This document shows, piece by piece, positions 52,759 to 61,740 of a DNA stretch of 64,000 bases. Position 1 is the stretch's first letter. Every line of letters starts with the position of its first letter. The DNA lies in the NCBI RefSeq assembly GCF_000711975.1, contig NZ_JONT01000002.1, positions 62,001 to 126,000 on the forward strand. The letters run 5' to 3'. Source of the DNA: Desulfofalx alkaliphila DSM 12257 (GTDB lineage Bacteria; Bacillota; Desulfotomaculia; Desulfotomaculales; Desulfohalotomaculaceae). The translations under genes and the position numbers were made by a program. Below the pieces are notes generated by a model, which did not search any database, was not told the DNA's origin, and was given only the letters and a program-made list of their open reading frames with translations.

Positions 52759-53024
52759 AAATTCTTAAATTCCTTGATTATGCCGGTGCAGAATATGCTT
52801 GGCGTTTAGGTATTAATGTTAATATAAGCCGGTGTGAATCCAGGGAACGTTTAGAAAAACTATTTAAAAAGGGTTTAATAGAGAAGGTTCAAGGCATAAT
52901 GTTAGAAAATTATCACTGGGAAAGGGACTGGATGAAACATATGAACCACACCTATTATCGAATATCCAGGGAAGGGCGACTATATTTAAGAAAAATGCGC
53001 CGGGGATTAGAAAGCCTTGAATAG
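52725..53024 (+). CDS. Winged-helix protein, DUF2250-like (downstream half of a frameshift pair)
   Basis: The frame from TTG 52725 encodes 99 aa: acidic start DEEYEDETDIEIL, then a winged-helix-like domain (AEYAWRLGINVNISRCESRERLEKLFKKGLIEKVQG, with YYRISREGRLYLRKMRRG at the end), resembling DUF2250 proteins of archaea and clostridia. TTG has only a poorly spaced ribosome-binding sequence, so it is probably expressed as the C-terminal part of the upstream frame. Its role is unknown; DNA binding is inferred from the fold. Confidence 0.6.
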   Translation: MDEEYEDETDIEILKFLDYAGAEYAWRLGINVNISRCESRERLEKLFKKGLIEKVQGIMLENYHWERDWMKHMNHTYYRISREGRLYLRKMRRGLESLE

Positions 53025-53090
53025 GATTGACATTGGACGTATTACGACCTTATACTTTTAGATGTGTATTAGTAAAAAAAGGAGATTATT

Positions 53091-54458
53091 ATGGTTCAAA
53101 AGTTAATTAAAAATGCCCTTGTGATAACAATGGATAATAGGCGCCAGATTTTTGAAGGCGGAGATGTACTGGTAGACGGAGATACCATTGCTGCGGTGGG
53201 CAAGGTAAATGAAGCAGAAATTAAACCCGATGCTGAAATTGTAGATGCCACCGGCAAAATAGTTATGCCAGGCCTGATCAATACCCATGTGCATTTATCT
53301 CAGCAGTTGGGACGGGGCCTGGGTGACGACGTTGACTTACTTACCTGGCTGCGTGAAAGAATTTGGCCTTACGAAAGCAATATAAACTTAGAAGATTCTT
53401 ATGTGTCTTCGTTGGCCTGCTGTGTGGAACTAATTCATTCCGGTGTAACTACCTTTGCTGAAGCCGGAGGCCAAGAGGTGGACGGTATGGGCAGGGCCGT
53501 TGAGGAGATTGGCATCAGGGGTATTTTAGCCAGGTCAACCATGGACTGCGGTGATGGCCTGCCCCATAACTGGCAGGATAGCACTGATTCGGCACTGGAA
53601 AAGCAAGTGGATCTGATACAACGTTGGCACGGTAAGGCCGATGGACGCATTAAAGTATGGTTCGGGCTGCGTACCATTTTTAATAACTCTGATGACCTGA
53701 TTACCCGCACTAAGGAATTGGCCGATAAGTACCAAGTGGGCATTCACATGCATGTGGCAGAGGTGCCTGAGGAGGTGCGTTTTGCAAAGGAAGAGCGGGG
53801 CAGTACTACGGTGGAGCATCTTGCCAAATTGGGGGTGCTGGACGATAATTTTTTAGCAGTGCACACCGTTTGGCTGACTGATAAAGAAATGGATCTTTTT
53901 GCTCTCCATAATGTCAAGGTGTCTCACAACCCCGGTGCAGCTATGCGGGTGCTGGGTTTTGCACCGGTGCCTGCTATGTTACAGCGAGGGGTGTGTGTAT
54001 CCATTGGTACCGATGGCGCACCATGCAACAACCGCATGGACATGATGAGTGAAATGTATTTAACTTCTTTAATACATAAGGGACGCAACTTTAACCCTGA
54101 AATTTTACCGGCAGAACAAGTGTTAGAGATGGCCACTGTTAATGGGGCAAAGAGTCTCTTGTGGGATAAAGAAATTGGTTCTTTACAACCGGGAAAAAAA
54201 GCGGATATCATTGTTGTTAATCCCCTCAGCCCAGGCAGTATTCCCTTACATGATCCGGTGGCAAATATAGTTTATGCCATGCAATCCCATAATGTAGAAT
54301 CTTCAATGTGTAACGGTAAGTGGTTGATGCGGGATAAAAAGATATTAACCGTAGACGAAGAGAATGTACTGCAGCAAGCACAAAAAAGGGCATCTGATTT
54401 GATAAAAAGAGCCGGTATTAAGCTGCCCAATCGTTTCCCGGTGATAAGGGTGAGATAA
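53091..54458 (+). CDS. Amidohydrolase-family deaminase (SAH/MTA deaminase-like)
   Basis: The 455-aa product is an AtzA/TrzN/MtaD-type metal-dependent hydrolase: GLINTHVHLSQ (metal HxH), GIHMHVAE, FLAVHTVWLTDKE, VSHNPGAAMRV and IGTDGAPCNN. This pattern includes S-adenosylhomocysteine and 5'-methylthioadenosine deaminases and guanine-type deaminases. The exact substrate is undecided. It stands alone, followed by a terminator shared with the convergent SDR gene. Confidence 0.85.
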   Translation: MVQKLIKNALVITMDNRRQIFEGGDVLVDGDTIAAVGKVNEAEIKPDAEIVDATGKIVMPGLINTHVHLSQQLGRGLGDDVDLLTWLRERIWPYESNINLEDSYVSSLACCVELIHSGVTTFAEAGGQEVDGMGRAVEEIGIRGILARSTMDCGDGLPHNWQDSTDSALEKQVDLIQRWHGKADGRIKVWFGLRTIFNNSDDLITRTKELADKYQVGIHMHVAEVPEEVRFAKEERGSTTVEHLAKLGVLDDNFLAVHTVWLTDKEMDLFALHNVKVSHNPGAAMRVLGFAPVPAMLQRGVCVSIGTDGAPCNNRMDMMSEMYLTSLIHKGRNFNPEILPAEQVLEMATVNGAKSLLWDKEIGSLQPGKKADIIVVNPLSPGSIPLHDPVANIVYAMQSHNVESSMCNGKWLMRDKKILTVDEENVLQQAQKRASDLIKRAGIKLPNRFPVIRVR

Positions 54459-54471
54459 AATTTAGGTTGAA

Positions 54472-54492
54472 GGGCGGGTATGGCACCCGCCC
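54472..54492. terminator. Convergent terminator between the amidohydrolase and SDR genes
   Basis: GGGCGGGT-ATGGC-ACCCGCCC, 8-bp GC-rich stem in the 41-bp gap between convergent genes. Confidence 0.8.
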
Positions 54493-54499
54493 TAAGGTT

Positions 54500-55267
54500 T
54501 TATACCGCTGTCCAGCCTCCGTCTACGAATATTGTTTGTCCATTGGTATAACTGCTGGCATCGGAGGCCAGGTAAATTAAAATACCGGCCAATTCACCGG
54601 CTTTGCCGGGACGCTGCATTGGGCAGCGGGATTTAATGTAAGCTAAAAAGCTTTCTTCTCCAAGTACCGATTGGGTCATTTCCGATTCGAAGAAGCCCGG
54701 ACCGATGGCATTTACATTGATACCATATCTGCCCCACTCACCGGCAAGGGCCCTGGTGTAATTGATTACACCGCCCTTGGAGGCATGGTAAGCAGAGGCA
54801 GGGATGGCTGTGTTTCCTACCTGGCCGTACATTGATGCAATATTGATTATTTTGCCGTATTTACGTTCTATCATATGCTTGCCCGCATGTTTAGCAAACA
54901 AAAATACACCCCTGAGGTTGGTATTCAACACCTTATCCCAGTCCTCAACACTTAAGTTTTCTGCCACATCACCGGCAGACACCCCGGCGTTGTTTACTAA
55001 CACATCAATTTTGCCAAACCTATTTAATGTACTTTGTATAACATCTGCCACCTCATCTTCTTTGTTTACGTCACATTTTATAGGAAGGCATTGGCGTCCC
55101 ATGGCTTCAATTTCTTTTTGAAAGTTCAATAATTTTTCGTACCTGCGGGCAACTATTACAAGATCAGCCCCTTTGGAAGCTAATATCTTGCTAAATTCTG
55201 CGCCCAGCCCGCTGGATGCGCCGGTTACGATGGCTACCTTGCCTGACAAATCAAATATATTTTTCAT
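54500..55267 (-). CDS. Short-chain dehydrogenase/reductase
   Basis: The start was set at ATG 55267, preceded by AAGGGGGATTATTA; an upstream in-frame ATG at 55339 would add a non-family leader. The 255-aa protein has the cofactor loop TGASSGLGAEF, NNAG (NVNNAG type: VLVNNAGVSAG), the catalytic Ser in INIASMYGQVG and YxxxK in SAYHASKGG, and a C-terminus ending FVDGGWTAV. It resembles 3-oxoacyl-ACP/gluconate 5-dehydrogenase-like SDRs. The substrate is unknown. Confidence 0.9.
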   Translation of the reverse strand: MKNIFDLSGKVAIVTGASSGLGAEFSKILASKGADLVIVARRYEKLLNFQKEIEAMGRQCLPIKCDVNKEDEVADVIQSTLNRFGKIDVLVNNAGVSAGDVAENLSVEDWDKVLNTNLRGVFLFAKHAGKHMIERKYGKIINIASMYGQVGNTAIPASAYHASKGGVINYTRALAGEWGRYGINVNAIGPGFFESEMTQSVLGEESFLAYIKSRCPMQRPGKAGELAGILIYLASDASSYTNGQTIFVDGGWTAV

Positions 55268-55459
55268 TAATAATCCCCCTTCATATTTTAGTGAGAAAAC
55301 TATAAATAGCACCCATAGGTACATGGACAAAACATACAATTATTACTATAACCGTTACTATGAGGAAAATACATAATTAAAAAACTTAATTAATTACTAT
55401 AAAAAATATTTATTTGGGCAGGATTTTTATATTTGATATTGAATATACACTAGCGTGTT

Positions 55460-55476
55460 GTTTTAATGATTAAAAC
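55460..55476. promoter_or_regulatory. Palindromic operator upstream of marR-RND operon
   Basis: GTTTTAAT-G-ATTAAAAC, a perfect 17-nt palindrome 33 bp before the marR start. MarR proteins commonly bind such a site to repress their own operon. Confidence 0.6.
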
Positions 55477-55508
55477 ATTTAGCGACTTTAATATATGGAG
55501 GGAGTTTT

Positions 55509-55958
55509 TTGCAAAAAGATGTAGACATTAAAAAAATTCAAGAGCTTGATAAAATTTCACAGTCTGTACATCGCTTGGCTCAAAATTATCTAAGTAGTTC
55601 TTCTAAATTTTCTTCTCTAACGTTGGCGCAAATGTTCTTAATAAAAGTAATAAAAGATAACGGCACCGTAACCCCGTCAAGTTTAGCCCAACGGATAGGG
55701 GTGACATCCGGCGCCATAACCAGTTTAACTGACCGACTATATAAACAAGGTCTGGTAAACCGAAAGCGCAGTGATATTGATCGCCGCTTAGTTATAATCA
55801 GTCTCACCGAAAAAGGGATGGAGCTTGCCTGCAGCCTAGAGGAAGAGCGACTTAATAGGATGAAAGAAATATTTTCAGAGCTAACCAATGAAGATATTGA
55901 AACACTGATCAATATTTACGGCAAAATAAACAATACTTTAACACGACTTGTTAATTAG
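55509..55958 (+). CDS. MarR-family regulator of the RND operon
   Basis: The 149-aa product has a winged-HTH (LTLAQMFLIKVIKDNGTVTPSSLAQRIGVTSGAITSLTDRLYKQGLVNRKRSDIDRRLVIISLTEKG is the 37-104 region; DRR wing kept). The start TTG 55509 is preceded by GGAGGGAGTTTT. It lies 21 nt upstream of the RND adaptor gene, so it is probably the operon repressor, released by drugs or phenolic ligands. Confidence 0.9.
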   Translation: MQKDVDIKKIQELDKISQSVHRLAQNYLSSSSKFSSLTLAQMFLIKVIKDNGTVTPSSLAQRIGVTSGAITSLTDRLYKQGLVNRKRSDIDRRLVIISLTEKGMELACSLEEERLNRMKEIFSELTNEDIETLINIYGKINNTLTRLVN

Positions 55959-55979
55959 AAGATAAAGGGAGCGAATAGA

Positions 55980-57083
55980 GTGCGAAAATATTTTATTACT
56001 TTACTGGCAATGGTGGGCATGGTGGTTTTGCTGGTGGGTTGTGGCAATGGCGACAATGGAAATGAGGTGGAAGAAGAAAGTTCTGTTCCGGTGAATGTGG
56101 TTCTGGCATCAGTTGAGGACTTAGATCAGGAACTGGAGCTAACCGGTGAAGTGAAACCGGGAAATGAAATTACACTGGCACCGAAAATTGCAGGCAGGGT
56201 GGCAGCGGTACATGCTACCGTTGGTCAGACGGTCAGTAAGGGTGCAGTGCTGATAGAATTGGAAGGTACTGATATCAAGAACAGCCTGATAACAGCTGAA
56301 GCTGCGCTTGAAATGCAGCAAATTGCCTTGGAAGATGCCCAACGGAATTATGAGCGTATGAGCCTTTTAAATGCAGAAGGAGCCATTTCACAATTGGAAT
56401 ATGAAAAAGCGGAAACCCAATATAAGCTGGCCCAGGCTCAACTTAATCAAGCCAAGGCAAGTTTGGATATAGCCAAAGATAACTATAAGGAAATAACAAT
56501 TACTTCTCCCATGGGCGGCAAAGTGGCCTTCATTAATGCTGAAGTGGGCGAAATGGTGGGTCCCCAAGTTCCGGTGGCCGGTATTGTTAATTTAAACACT
56601 GTAATAGTTAAACTAAATTTGTCTGAAAACCTGGTGGGTAAGATTGCTGTGGGACAAAAGGTAGATGTGTATATTAATGCTTTGGGTAAAACAGTGGAAG
56701 GGAAAATAAAATCCATTGCACCCCAAGCTGACAATATGACCAGGGCTTTTCCGGTGGAAATAGAAATACCCAATGCCGACGGTGATATACTGGCCGGCAT
56801 GGTAGCAAAGCTACAGCTTTCAGTGGGTCAGGCAAAGGATACTGTGGTAGTGCCCACAGAAGCTGTGTTAGAGCATAATGGGCAGCACCGGGTATTTGTG
56901 GTGGAGGATGATCTGGCCCAACTGCGGGAAGTTAAAGTGGGGATATCCAATCAAGAAAAAACACAAATATTATCCGGCATTGAGCCTAACGAACAAGTGA
57001 TTACCGCTGGTAACCGTCTTGTAGGTGACGGACAAAAAGTTACAATTGTAAAAACCACCGGCGAAGCCGGGGGTGATAAATAG
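55980..57083 (+). CDS. RND efflux adaptor (membrane fusion lipoprotein)
   Basis: The 367-aa product has a lipobox (VVLLVGCGNG), barrel-sandwich (LTGEVKPGNEITLAPKIAGRVAAVHATVGQTVSKGAVLIELEG), a coiled coil (about 100-165, QLNQAKASLDIAKDNYKEI) and a beta-barrel (VGQKVDVYINALGKTVEGKIKSI). It couples to the RND pump downstream. The GTG start at 55980 is less certain than the body of the protein. The stop overlaps the pump start. Confidence 0.92.
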   Translation: MRKYFITLLAMVGMVVLLVGCGNGDNGNEVEEESSVPVNVVLASVEDLDQELELTGEVKPGNEITLAPKIAGRVAAVHATVGQTVSKGAVLIELEGTDIKNSLITAEAALEMQQIALEDAQRNYERMSLLNAEGAISQLEYEKAETQYKLAQAQLNQAKASLDIAKDNYKEITITSPMGGKVAFINAEVGEMVGPQVPVAGIVNLNTVIVKLNLSENLVGKIAVGQKVDVYINALGKTVEGKIKSIAPQADNMTRAFPVEIEIPNADGDILAGMVAKLQLSVGQAKDTVVVPTEAVLEHNGQHRVFVVEDDLAQLREVKVGISNQEKTQILSGIEPNEQVITAGNRLVGDGQKVTIVKTTGEAGGDK

Positions 57084-60000
57084 TGAAAATAGCAAACTTT
57101 TCAGTTAATCGTCCTGTAAGCATAACCATGATAATATTGGCCATGGTTATTCTGGGTATGTTTTCATTACCCAGGCTGGCTGTGGACCTATTCCCCGATA
57201 TGGAATTACCGGTGGCAGTGGTTGTTACCAACTATCCCGGTGCCGACCCTGCCGAAGTGGAAAATGTAGTTACCAGACCGCTGGAGCAAGCGGTGGCTAA
57301 CACCAGCGGACTTGATACCATTCAATCAATTTCAAGCACCGGTAACTCGCTGGTTGTGGTGATGTTTGACTGGAACACAGACATGGACTTTGCCACCATT
57401 GAGCTCAGAGAAAAAATAGATATGTATCGGGATATGCTACCCCAGGATGTAAAATCACCCATGGTAATAAAGATGGATCCCAACAATGCTCCCATTATGC
57501 TTTATACCATTACCGGTGACGATTTGCTGGAGTTGACCAATATCACTGAAGATACTATATTAACCAGGCTGGAGAGAATTGACGGTGTTGCATCGGCAAT
57601 AGTAGAAGGTGGCAAAGAGCGGGAATATAAAGTTGTTCTTGACCATGCCAAGTTAGAATCTTACGGCATCCCACCGGCACAAGTTGCTCAGATGATATCC
57701 GGCGGTGATATTGCCGGAACTGCCGGTTCTCTGTCCCATGGAAGGACCGACCTTGCCATTAGGGTGCAAAGTGAGTATAAGTCAATTGCCGATTTGGAAG
57801 AAATACAGATACCCTTAGGGACGGGAGCCAGCGTTAAACTTTCAGATATTGCTGAAATACGTGATGATTTTAAAGAAGATACTGCCTATGCCTATGTAAA
57901 TGATAATACTGCTTTAAGTATGGCGGTATTTAAATCTTCCGGTCACAACACAGTACAAGTTTCCCGTGCTGTAAAAGCTGAGGTGGAAAGATTAAATGAA
58001 AGCTTGCCGGAGGGGCTGGAACTAACTCTGGTATATGACTCAGCAGAGTTTATTGAGGATTCCATTTCAAACGTAGTTAAACACGCAACCGTTGGTGGAG
58101 TATTGGCCATGATTGTGCTTTATCTCTTCCTAAGGAATTTGCGCAGCACCATGGTTGTAGCAATTTCAATGCCCATTGCGGTGATAGCCACCTTCACAAT
58201 GATGTATTTTGGCAACCAAAGTATTAACCTATTGTCATTGGGTGGTCTGGCGCTGGGGCTTGGTTCTCTCATTGACTTTTCCGTTGTTGTGCTGGAAAGT
58301 ATCTACCGATACCGAGAGGATGGCTACAGCGTAATAGAGGCGGCTAAAAAGGGTACAGCTGAAGTGGGCAATGCTGTGCTGGCTTCAGGAACGTCCCAGG
58401 TGGTGGTTTTTGCCCCGATTATCTTTGTGACCGGCCTGGCCGGCATATTGTTTACACCACTGGCATTGACGGTGAGTTTTTCTAACGTGGCTGCTATGCT
58501 GGTTGCGGTATCGCTGGTACCTATGCTTTCGTCAAAGCTACTCGGTAACGTAAGGCCAATTGATACTGCGGCATTAATGCAAGACACATCGAAAAAGCCT
58601 ACCGTAGTATTTAATAAGTTCTTTATTAGGCTGAGGGAGCGCTATGTTGTACTGCTGAAGTGGTCACTGGGCCACCGTAAAATTGTTTTGGTAGCCACAG
58701 TGATATTGCTGGTGGTTAGTTTGGCATTGATTCCGGTTATAGGAGCCGAATTTATGCCATCCATGGATACGGGGGAAATAGTGATCAACATTGAAACTCC
58801 CCAAGGCACAGTGTTGGAAGAGACTCAAGTGGTGGCAACAAATATTGAAAACCTTGTAAAAGAACACCTACCGGACCGTGAACGAATATTTACCCGGGTC
58901 GGAACCAATGACATGGCCTGGCTAGGCGGTGCCGGCGGTAATGAGGCAACCATTCAAGTTAAACTATTACCCCAGGATCAGCGGGATTATACCACTGAAG
59001 AAGCAATGGAAATTATGCGCCAGGCAACTAAAAACATATCCGGCGCCACCATAACCATTGGTCAGGCAGATGAATTTCATATGAGCGGAAGTCCGGTACA
59101 GGTAATAATAAAAGGCGATGACCTGGATGTATTAGAGCAGCTTGCTAGCCTGATTACAGAGACTGTGAGCAATGTTGAGGGAACAAGAAACGTATCCAAC
59201 TCGCTGGAAGATGCCAGACCGGAGGTACAGGTTACCATAGACAGGGAACAGGCCGACTTATACGGGCTGTCTGCTCACCAGATACTAACCACAGTTAACA
59301 CTGCCTTTGACGGACAGGTGGTTGGTCGTGTGCGCACCGGGGAAGATCAAATAGATATTCGGTTGATGTATCCTGACGATTTTGAACAAAATCAACACCA
59401 ACTGGCAAGCCTGATGATTACATCGCCCACCGGGGCCAGGGTATCCTTGGGATCGGTTGCGGACATTACAGTTTCAAGTACCCCCAGTTCCATCACCCGT
59501 ATTGACCAATCTCGTCAGATCAGCATAACCGCTGACATATTTGGTCGGGATCTGGGAAGTATTAATAATGACATTCAAGCCGAACTGGATAAAATGATGC
59601 TCCCCGATGGATATATTGTGGAAATAAGCGGTGAGGCAGAAGATATGGCAGAATCCTTCATGGATTTGGGAATGGCTATAATGCTTGCTGCGGTTTTGGT
59701 TTACATGCTGCTGGCATCGCTGTTTGAGTCCCTGTACCACCCCTTTGTAATTATGTTTGCCTTACCTCCTACCATAGTAGGGGTGGTATTTGGTTTGCTG
59801 GTGACCGGACATACCATTAGTGTGGTTTCATTAATTGGGATGATTATGTTAATAGGTATTGTGGTGAGCAATGCCATTGTACTTGTGGACTACATCAACA
59901 GACTTCGGAGTAGAGGTTTAGGGTTAATAGAAGCCATTCTGGAAGCAGCACCTATCAGATTGCGTCCCATTTTGATGACTTCTGTTACCACCGTATTGGC

Positions 60001-60220
60001 ATTACTGCCATTGGCCTTTGGTACCGGGGAAGGCTCTGAAGGTTATGCTCCCATGGCTGTGGTGGTTGCCTTTGGTTTGACTTTCTCCACATTAATTACC
60101 CTTGTATTGGTACCGGTGGTTTACACCTCATTTGAAGATCTGGGTACTAAAATTAAAAACCGCCTTGGAATATCAAAACCACAGAACGATGGAATTGATG
60201 TAACAGAAGCAAAGAGTTAA
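57083..60220 (+). CDS. RND-type efflux pump (AcrB/HAE1 family)
   Basis: The 1045-aa product has the RND layout: one membrane helix, a large porter loop, then a helix bundle, repeated. Motifs: NYPGADPAEVENVVTRPLE, GLALGLGSLIDFSVVVLES (helix 4; one conserved Asp), ASGTSQVVVFAPIIFVTG, and APIRLRPILMTSVTTVLALLPLAFGTGEG. It exports drugs, lipids or metabolites. No TolC-type outer-membrane channel is present, as expected for a single-membrane Firmicute. GGGGGTGAT precedes GTG 57083. Confidence 0.94.
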   Translation: MKIANFSVNRPVSITMIILAMVILGMFSLPRLAVDLFPDMELPVAVVVTNYPGADPAEVENVVTRPLEQAVANTSGLDTIQSISSTGNSLVVVMFDWNTDMDFATIELREKIDMYRDMLPQDVKSPMVIKMDPNNAPIMLYTITGDDLLELTNITEDTILTRLERIDGVASAIVEGGKEREYKVVLDHAKLESYGIPPAQVAQMISGGDIAGTAGSLSHGRTDLAIRVQSEYKSIADLEEIQIPLGTGASVKLSDIAEIRDDFKEDTAYAYVNDNTALSMAVFKSSGHNTVQVSRAVKAEVERLNESLPEGLELTLVYDSAEFIEDSISNVVKHATVGGVLAMIVLYLFLRNLRSTMVVAISMPIAVIATFTMMYFGNQSINLLSLGGLALGLGSLIDFSVVVLESIYRYREDGYSVIEAAKKGTAEVGNAVLASGTSQVVVFAPIIFVTGLAGILFTPLALTVSFSNVAAMLVAVSLVPMLSSKLLGNVRPIDTAALMQDTSKKPTVVFNKFFIRLRERYVVLLKWSLGHRKIVLVATVILLVVSLALIPVIGAEFMPSMDTGEIVINIETPQGTVLEETQVVATNIENLVKEHLPDRERIFTRVGTNDMAWLGGAGGNEATIQVKLLPQDQRDYTTEEAMEIMRQATKNISGATITIGQADEFHMSGSPVQVIIKGDDLDVLEQLASLITETVSNVEGTRNVSNSLEDARPEVQVTIDREQADLYGLSAHQILTTVNTAFDGQVVGRVRTGEDQIDIRLMYPDDFEQNQHQLASLMITSPTGARVSLGSVADITVSSTPSSITRIDQSRQISITADIFGRDLGSINNDIQAELDKMMLPDGYIVEISGEAEDMAESFMDLGMAIMLAAVLVYMLLASLFESLYHPFVIMFALPPTIVGVVFGLLVTGHTISVVSLIGMIMLIGIVVSNAIVLVDYINRLRSRGLGLIEAILEAAPIRLRPILMTSVTTVLALLPLAFGTGEGSEGYAPMAVVVAFGLTFSTLITLVLVPVVYTSFEDLGTKIKNRLGISKPQNDGIDVTEAKS

Positions 60221-60594
60221 ACCAAAATTGATATCCCAACTGCCGTCTTGTTTTGCGGTGGCCGCTGATTGGGCTGTTTGTGGGGCGGTATGAAATTTTT
60301 CACCTATATTAATGCTTGTGGCCACTGGTAACATTTCGTTAATCATAAAGCGTTTGCCGGTATAAACTACGGCAAACGCTTTATTGTGTACTACTATTAC
60401 CAAAAGGTATTAGCAAAGTTCTCGTAGAATTCAAAAGGAAATACCTAATTATTTTTGGAAGAATCCCCTCATCCCACCGGCCCTTTTGCTGCCAAGGGCT
60501 TGGCCGGACAAAACCTATTGCCGCAGCTGCCGCCATTACTCACGCTGATTATGATACAATTGCTATTTACAAAACTTTTTAGAGGTGAAGGCCG
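60221..60594 (+). other. 374-bp intergenic region between RND pump and molybdopterin-binding gene
   Basis: It holds a strong terminator at 60345-60384. Downstream of this, CCGGCC (60477-60482) pairs with GGCCGG (60502-60507) around an inner CCCTT / AAGGG stem, a structured leader before the molybdopterin-binding gene. The left part (60221-60330) could code on the minus strand for a truncated peptide, but no intact gene is supported. Confidence 0.4.
60345..60384 (+). terminator. Terminator of the RND operon
   Basis: AAAGCGTTTGCCG / CGGCAAACGCTTT, 13-bp stem with a 10-nt loop, followed by ATTGTG. Confidence 0.85.
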
Positions 60595-61632
60595 GTGCGA
60601 ACTGAAATTATTAAAGTAGAAGAAGCAGTAGGTAAGGTACTATGTCATGATATAACGAAAATAGTAAAAGGGAGTTTTAAAGGCCCTGCATTTAAGAAAG
60701 GTCATGTACTTAAGCAAGAGGATATACAAGAGTTATTAAATATGGGCAAAGAACATGTTTATGTGCTGGAATTAGAACCCGGTGATGTACACGAGGATGA
60801 TGCAGGAATTAGACTGGCTAAATCTGTGGCAGGTTCAGGGGTAGAGTGGAAGGGACCCAAGGAGGGGAGGGTAAATTTGTTTGCTGCCGTCCCCGGTCTG
60901 CTGAAAGTAAATGTTGGTGCATTGGAATCAATTAATGATTTGTCAGATGTGATTTTGGCCACCCTACCAAACAACAGTGTGGTTGAGAAAGGGAATATGC
61001 TGGCAGGAACCAAAGTTATACCCCTGGTGGTTAAGGAAACCGTTATTACCGCTGCAGAAGAAATAGCTGAGGCCTCAGGTGAAGTAATTAGAGTTTTACC
61101 GTTTATTAAGAAGAATGTAGGTATTATTGTTACCGGCAGCGAGGTGTACAAGGGTAGAATAAAGGATGCCTTTGGGCCTGGGTTAAGCGAAAAGGTCAAG
61201 TCCTTTGGTTCTGACGTTTTAGAGCTTGTTTATGCACCTGACAAGGCCGATGATATTTCGCAAAAAATAAAAAACTTAATTGAAAAGGGTGCTGAGTTGA
61301 TAATGGTATCCGGTGGCATGTCTGTTGACCCTGATGATGTAACCCCTACGGGTATTCGCTTATCCGGTGCTGAAATTATTAAATACGGCGCACCGGCATT
61401 GCCGGGTGCAATGTTTATGTTAGCCTATCTAAAGGATGTGCCGGTTTTTGGTGTTCCCGCTTGCGGTATGTTTTTTAAGACGACAATTCTAGATATTCTA
61501 CTGCCTAAGGTACTAACCGGTGAAATAATTACCCGCAAGGATTTAGTGAAACTTGCCAACGGTGGATTATGTCGCTCCTGTGACCAATGTAGGTATCCAA
61601 ACTGTAGCTTTGGTACGGGAGCATCATTTTAA
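60595..61632 (+). CDS. MoeA-like molybdopterin-binding protein with C-terminal Cys cluster
   Basis: The 345-aa product has a MoCF/MoeA-type region (GIIVTGSEVYKGRIKDAFGP, MVSGGMSVDPDDVTPTGIR, GAPALPGAMFMLAYLKDVPVFGVPACGMFF) after an N-terminal domain (KVLCHDITKI). Its C-terminus adds CRSCDQCRYPNCSFG, a short cysteine motif resembling an iron-sulfur or zinc site not usual in MoeA. It begins the selenium-dependent molybdenum hydroxylase maturation cluster. The start GTG 60595 follows TTAGAGGTGAAGGCCG. Confidence 0.85.
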   Translation: MRTEIIKVEEAVGKVLCHDITKIVKGSFKGPAFKKGHVLKQEDIQELLNMGKEHVYVLELEPGDVHEDDAGIRLAKSVAGSGVEWKGPKEGRVNLFAAVPGLLKVNVGALESINDLSDVILATLPNNSVVEKGNMLAGTKVIPLVVKETVITAAEEIAEASGEVIRVLPFIKKNVGIIVTGSEVYKGRIKDAFGPGLSEKVKSFGSDVLELVYAPDKADDISQKIKNLIEKGAELIMVSGGMSVDPDDVTPTGIRLSGAEIIKYGAPALPGAMFMLAYLKDVPVFGVPACGMFFKTTILDILLPKVLTGEIITRKDLVKLANGGLCRSCDQCRYPNCSFGTGASF

Positions 61633-61740
61633 CTGAAGTGAGTTAAGCTGTATTATCAGTTGCCTTGGTACGGCTAATATACTCTTGGAATGCTATCTAT
61701 TCGTAGTATTGGACGCTTATATAGAGAGGTTGTGGTATAA

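Noticed and set aside
60421-60594. Assignment of the leader to the known Moco riboswitch
   Set aside because: The conserved core could not be recognised by eye; kept only as an unassigned structured leader.
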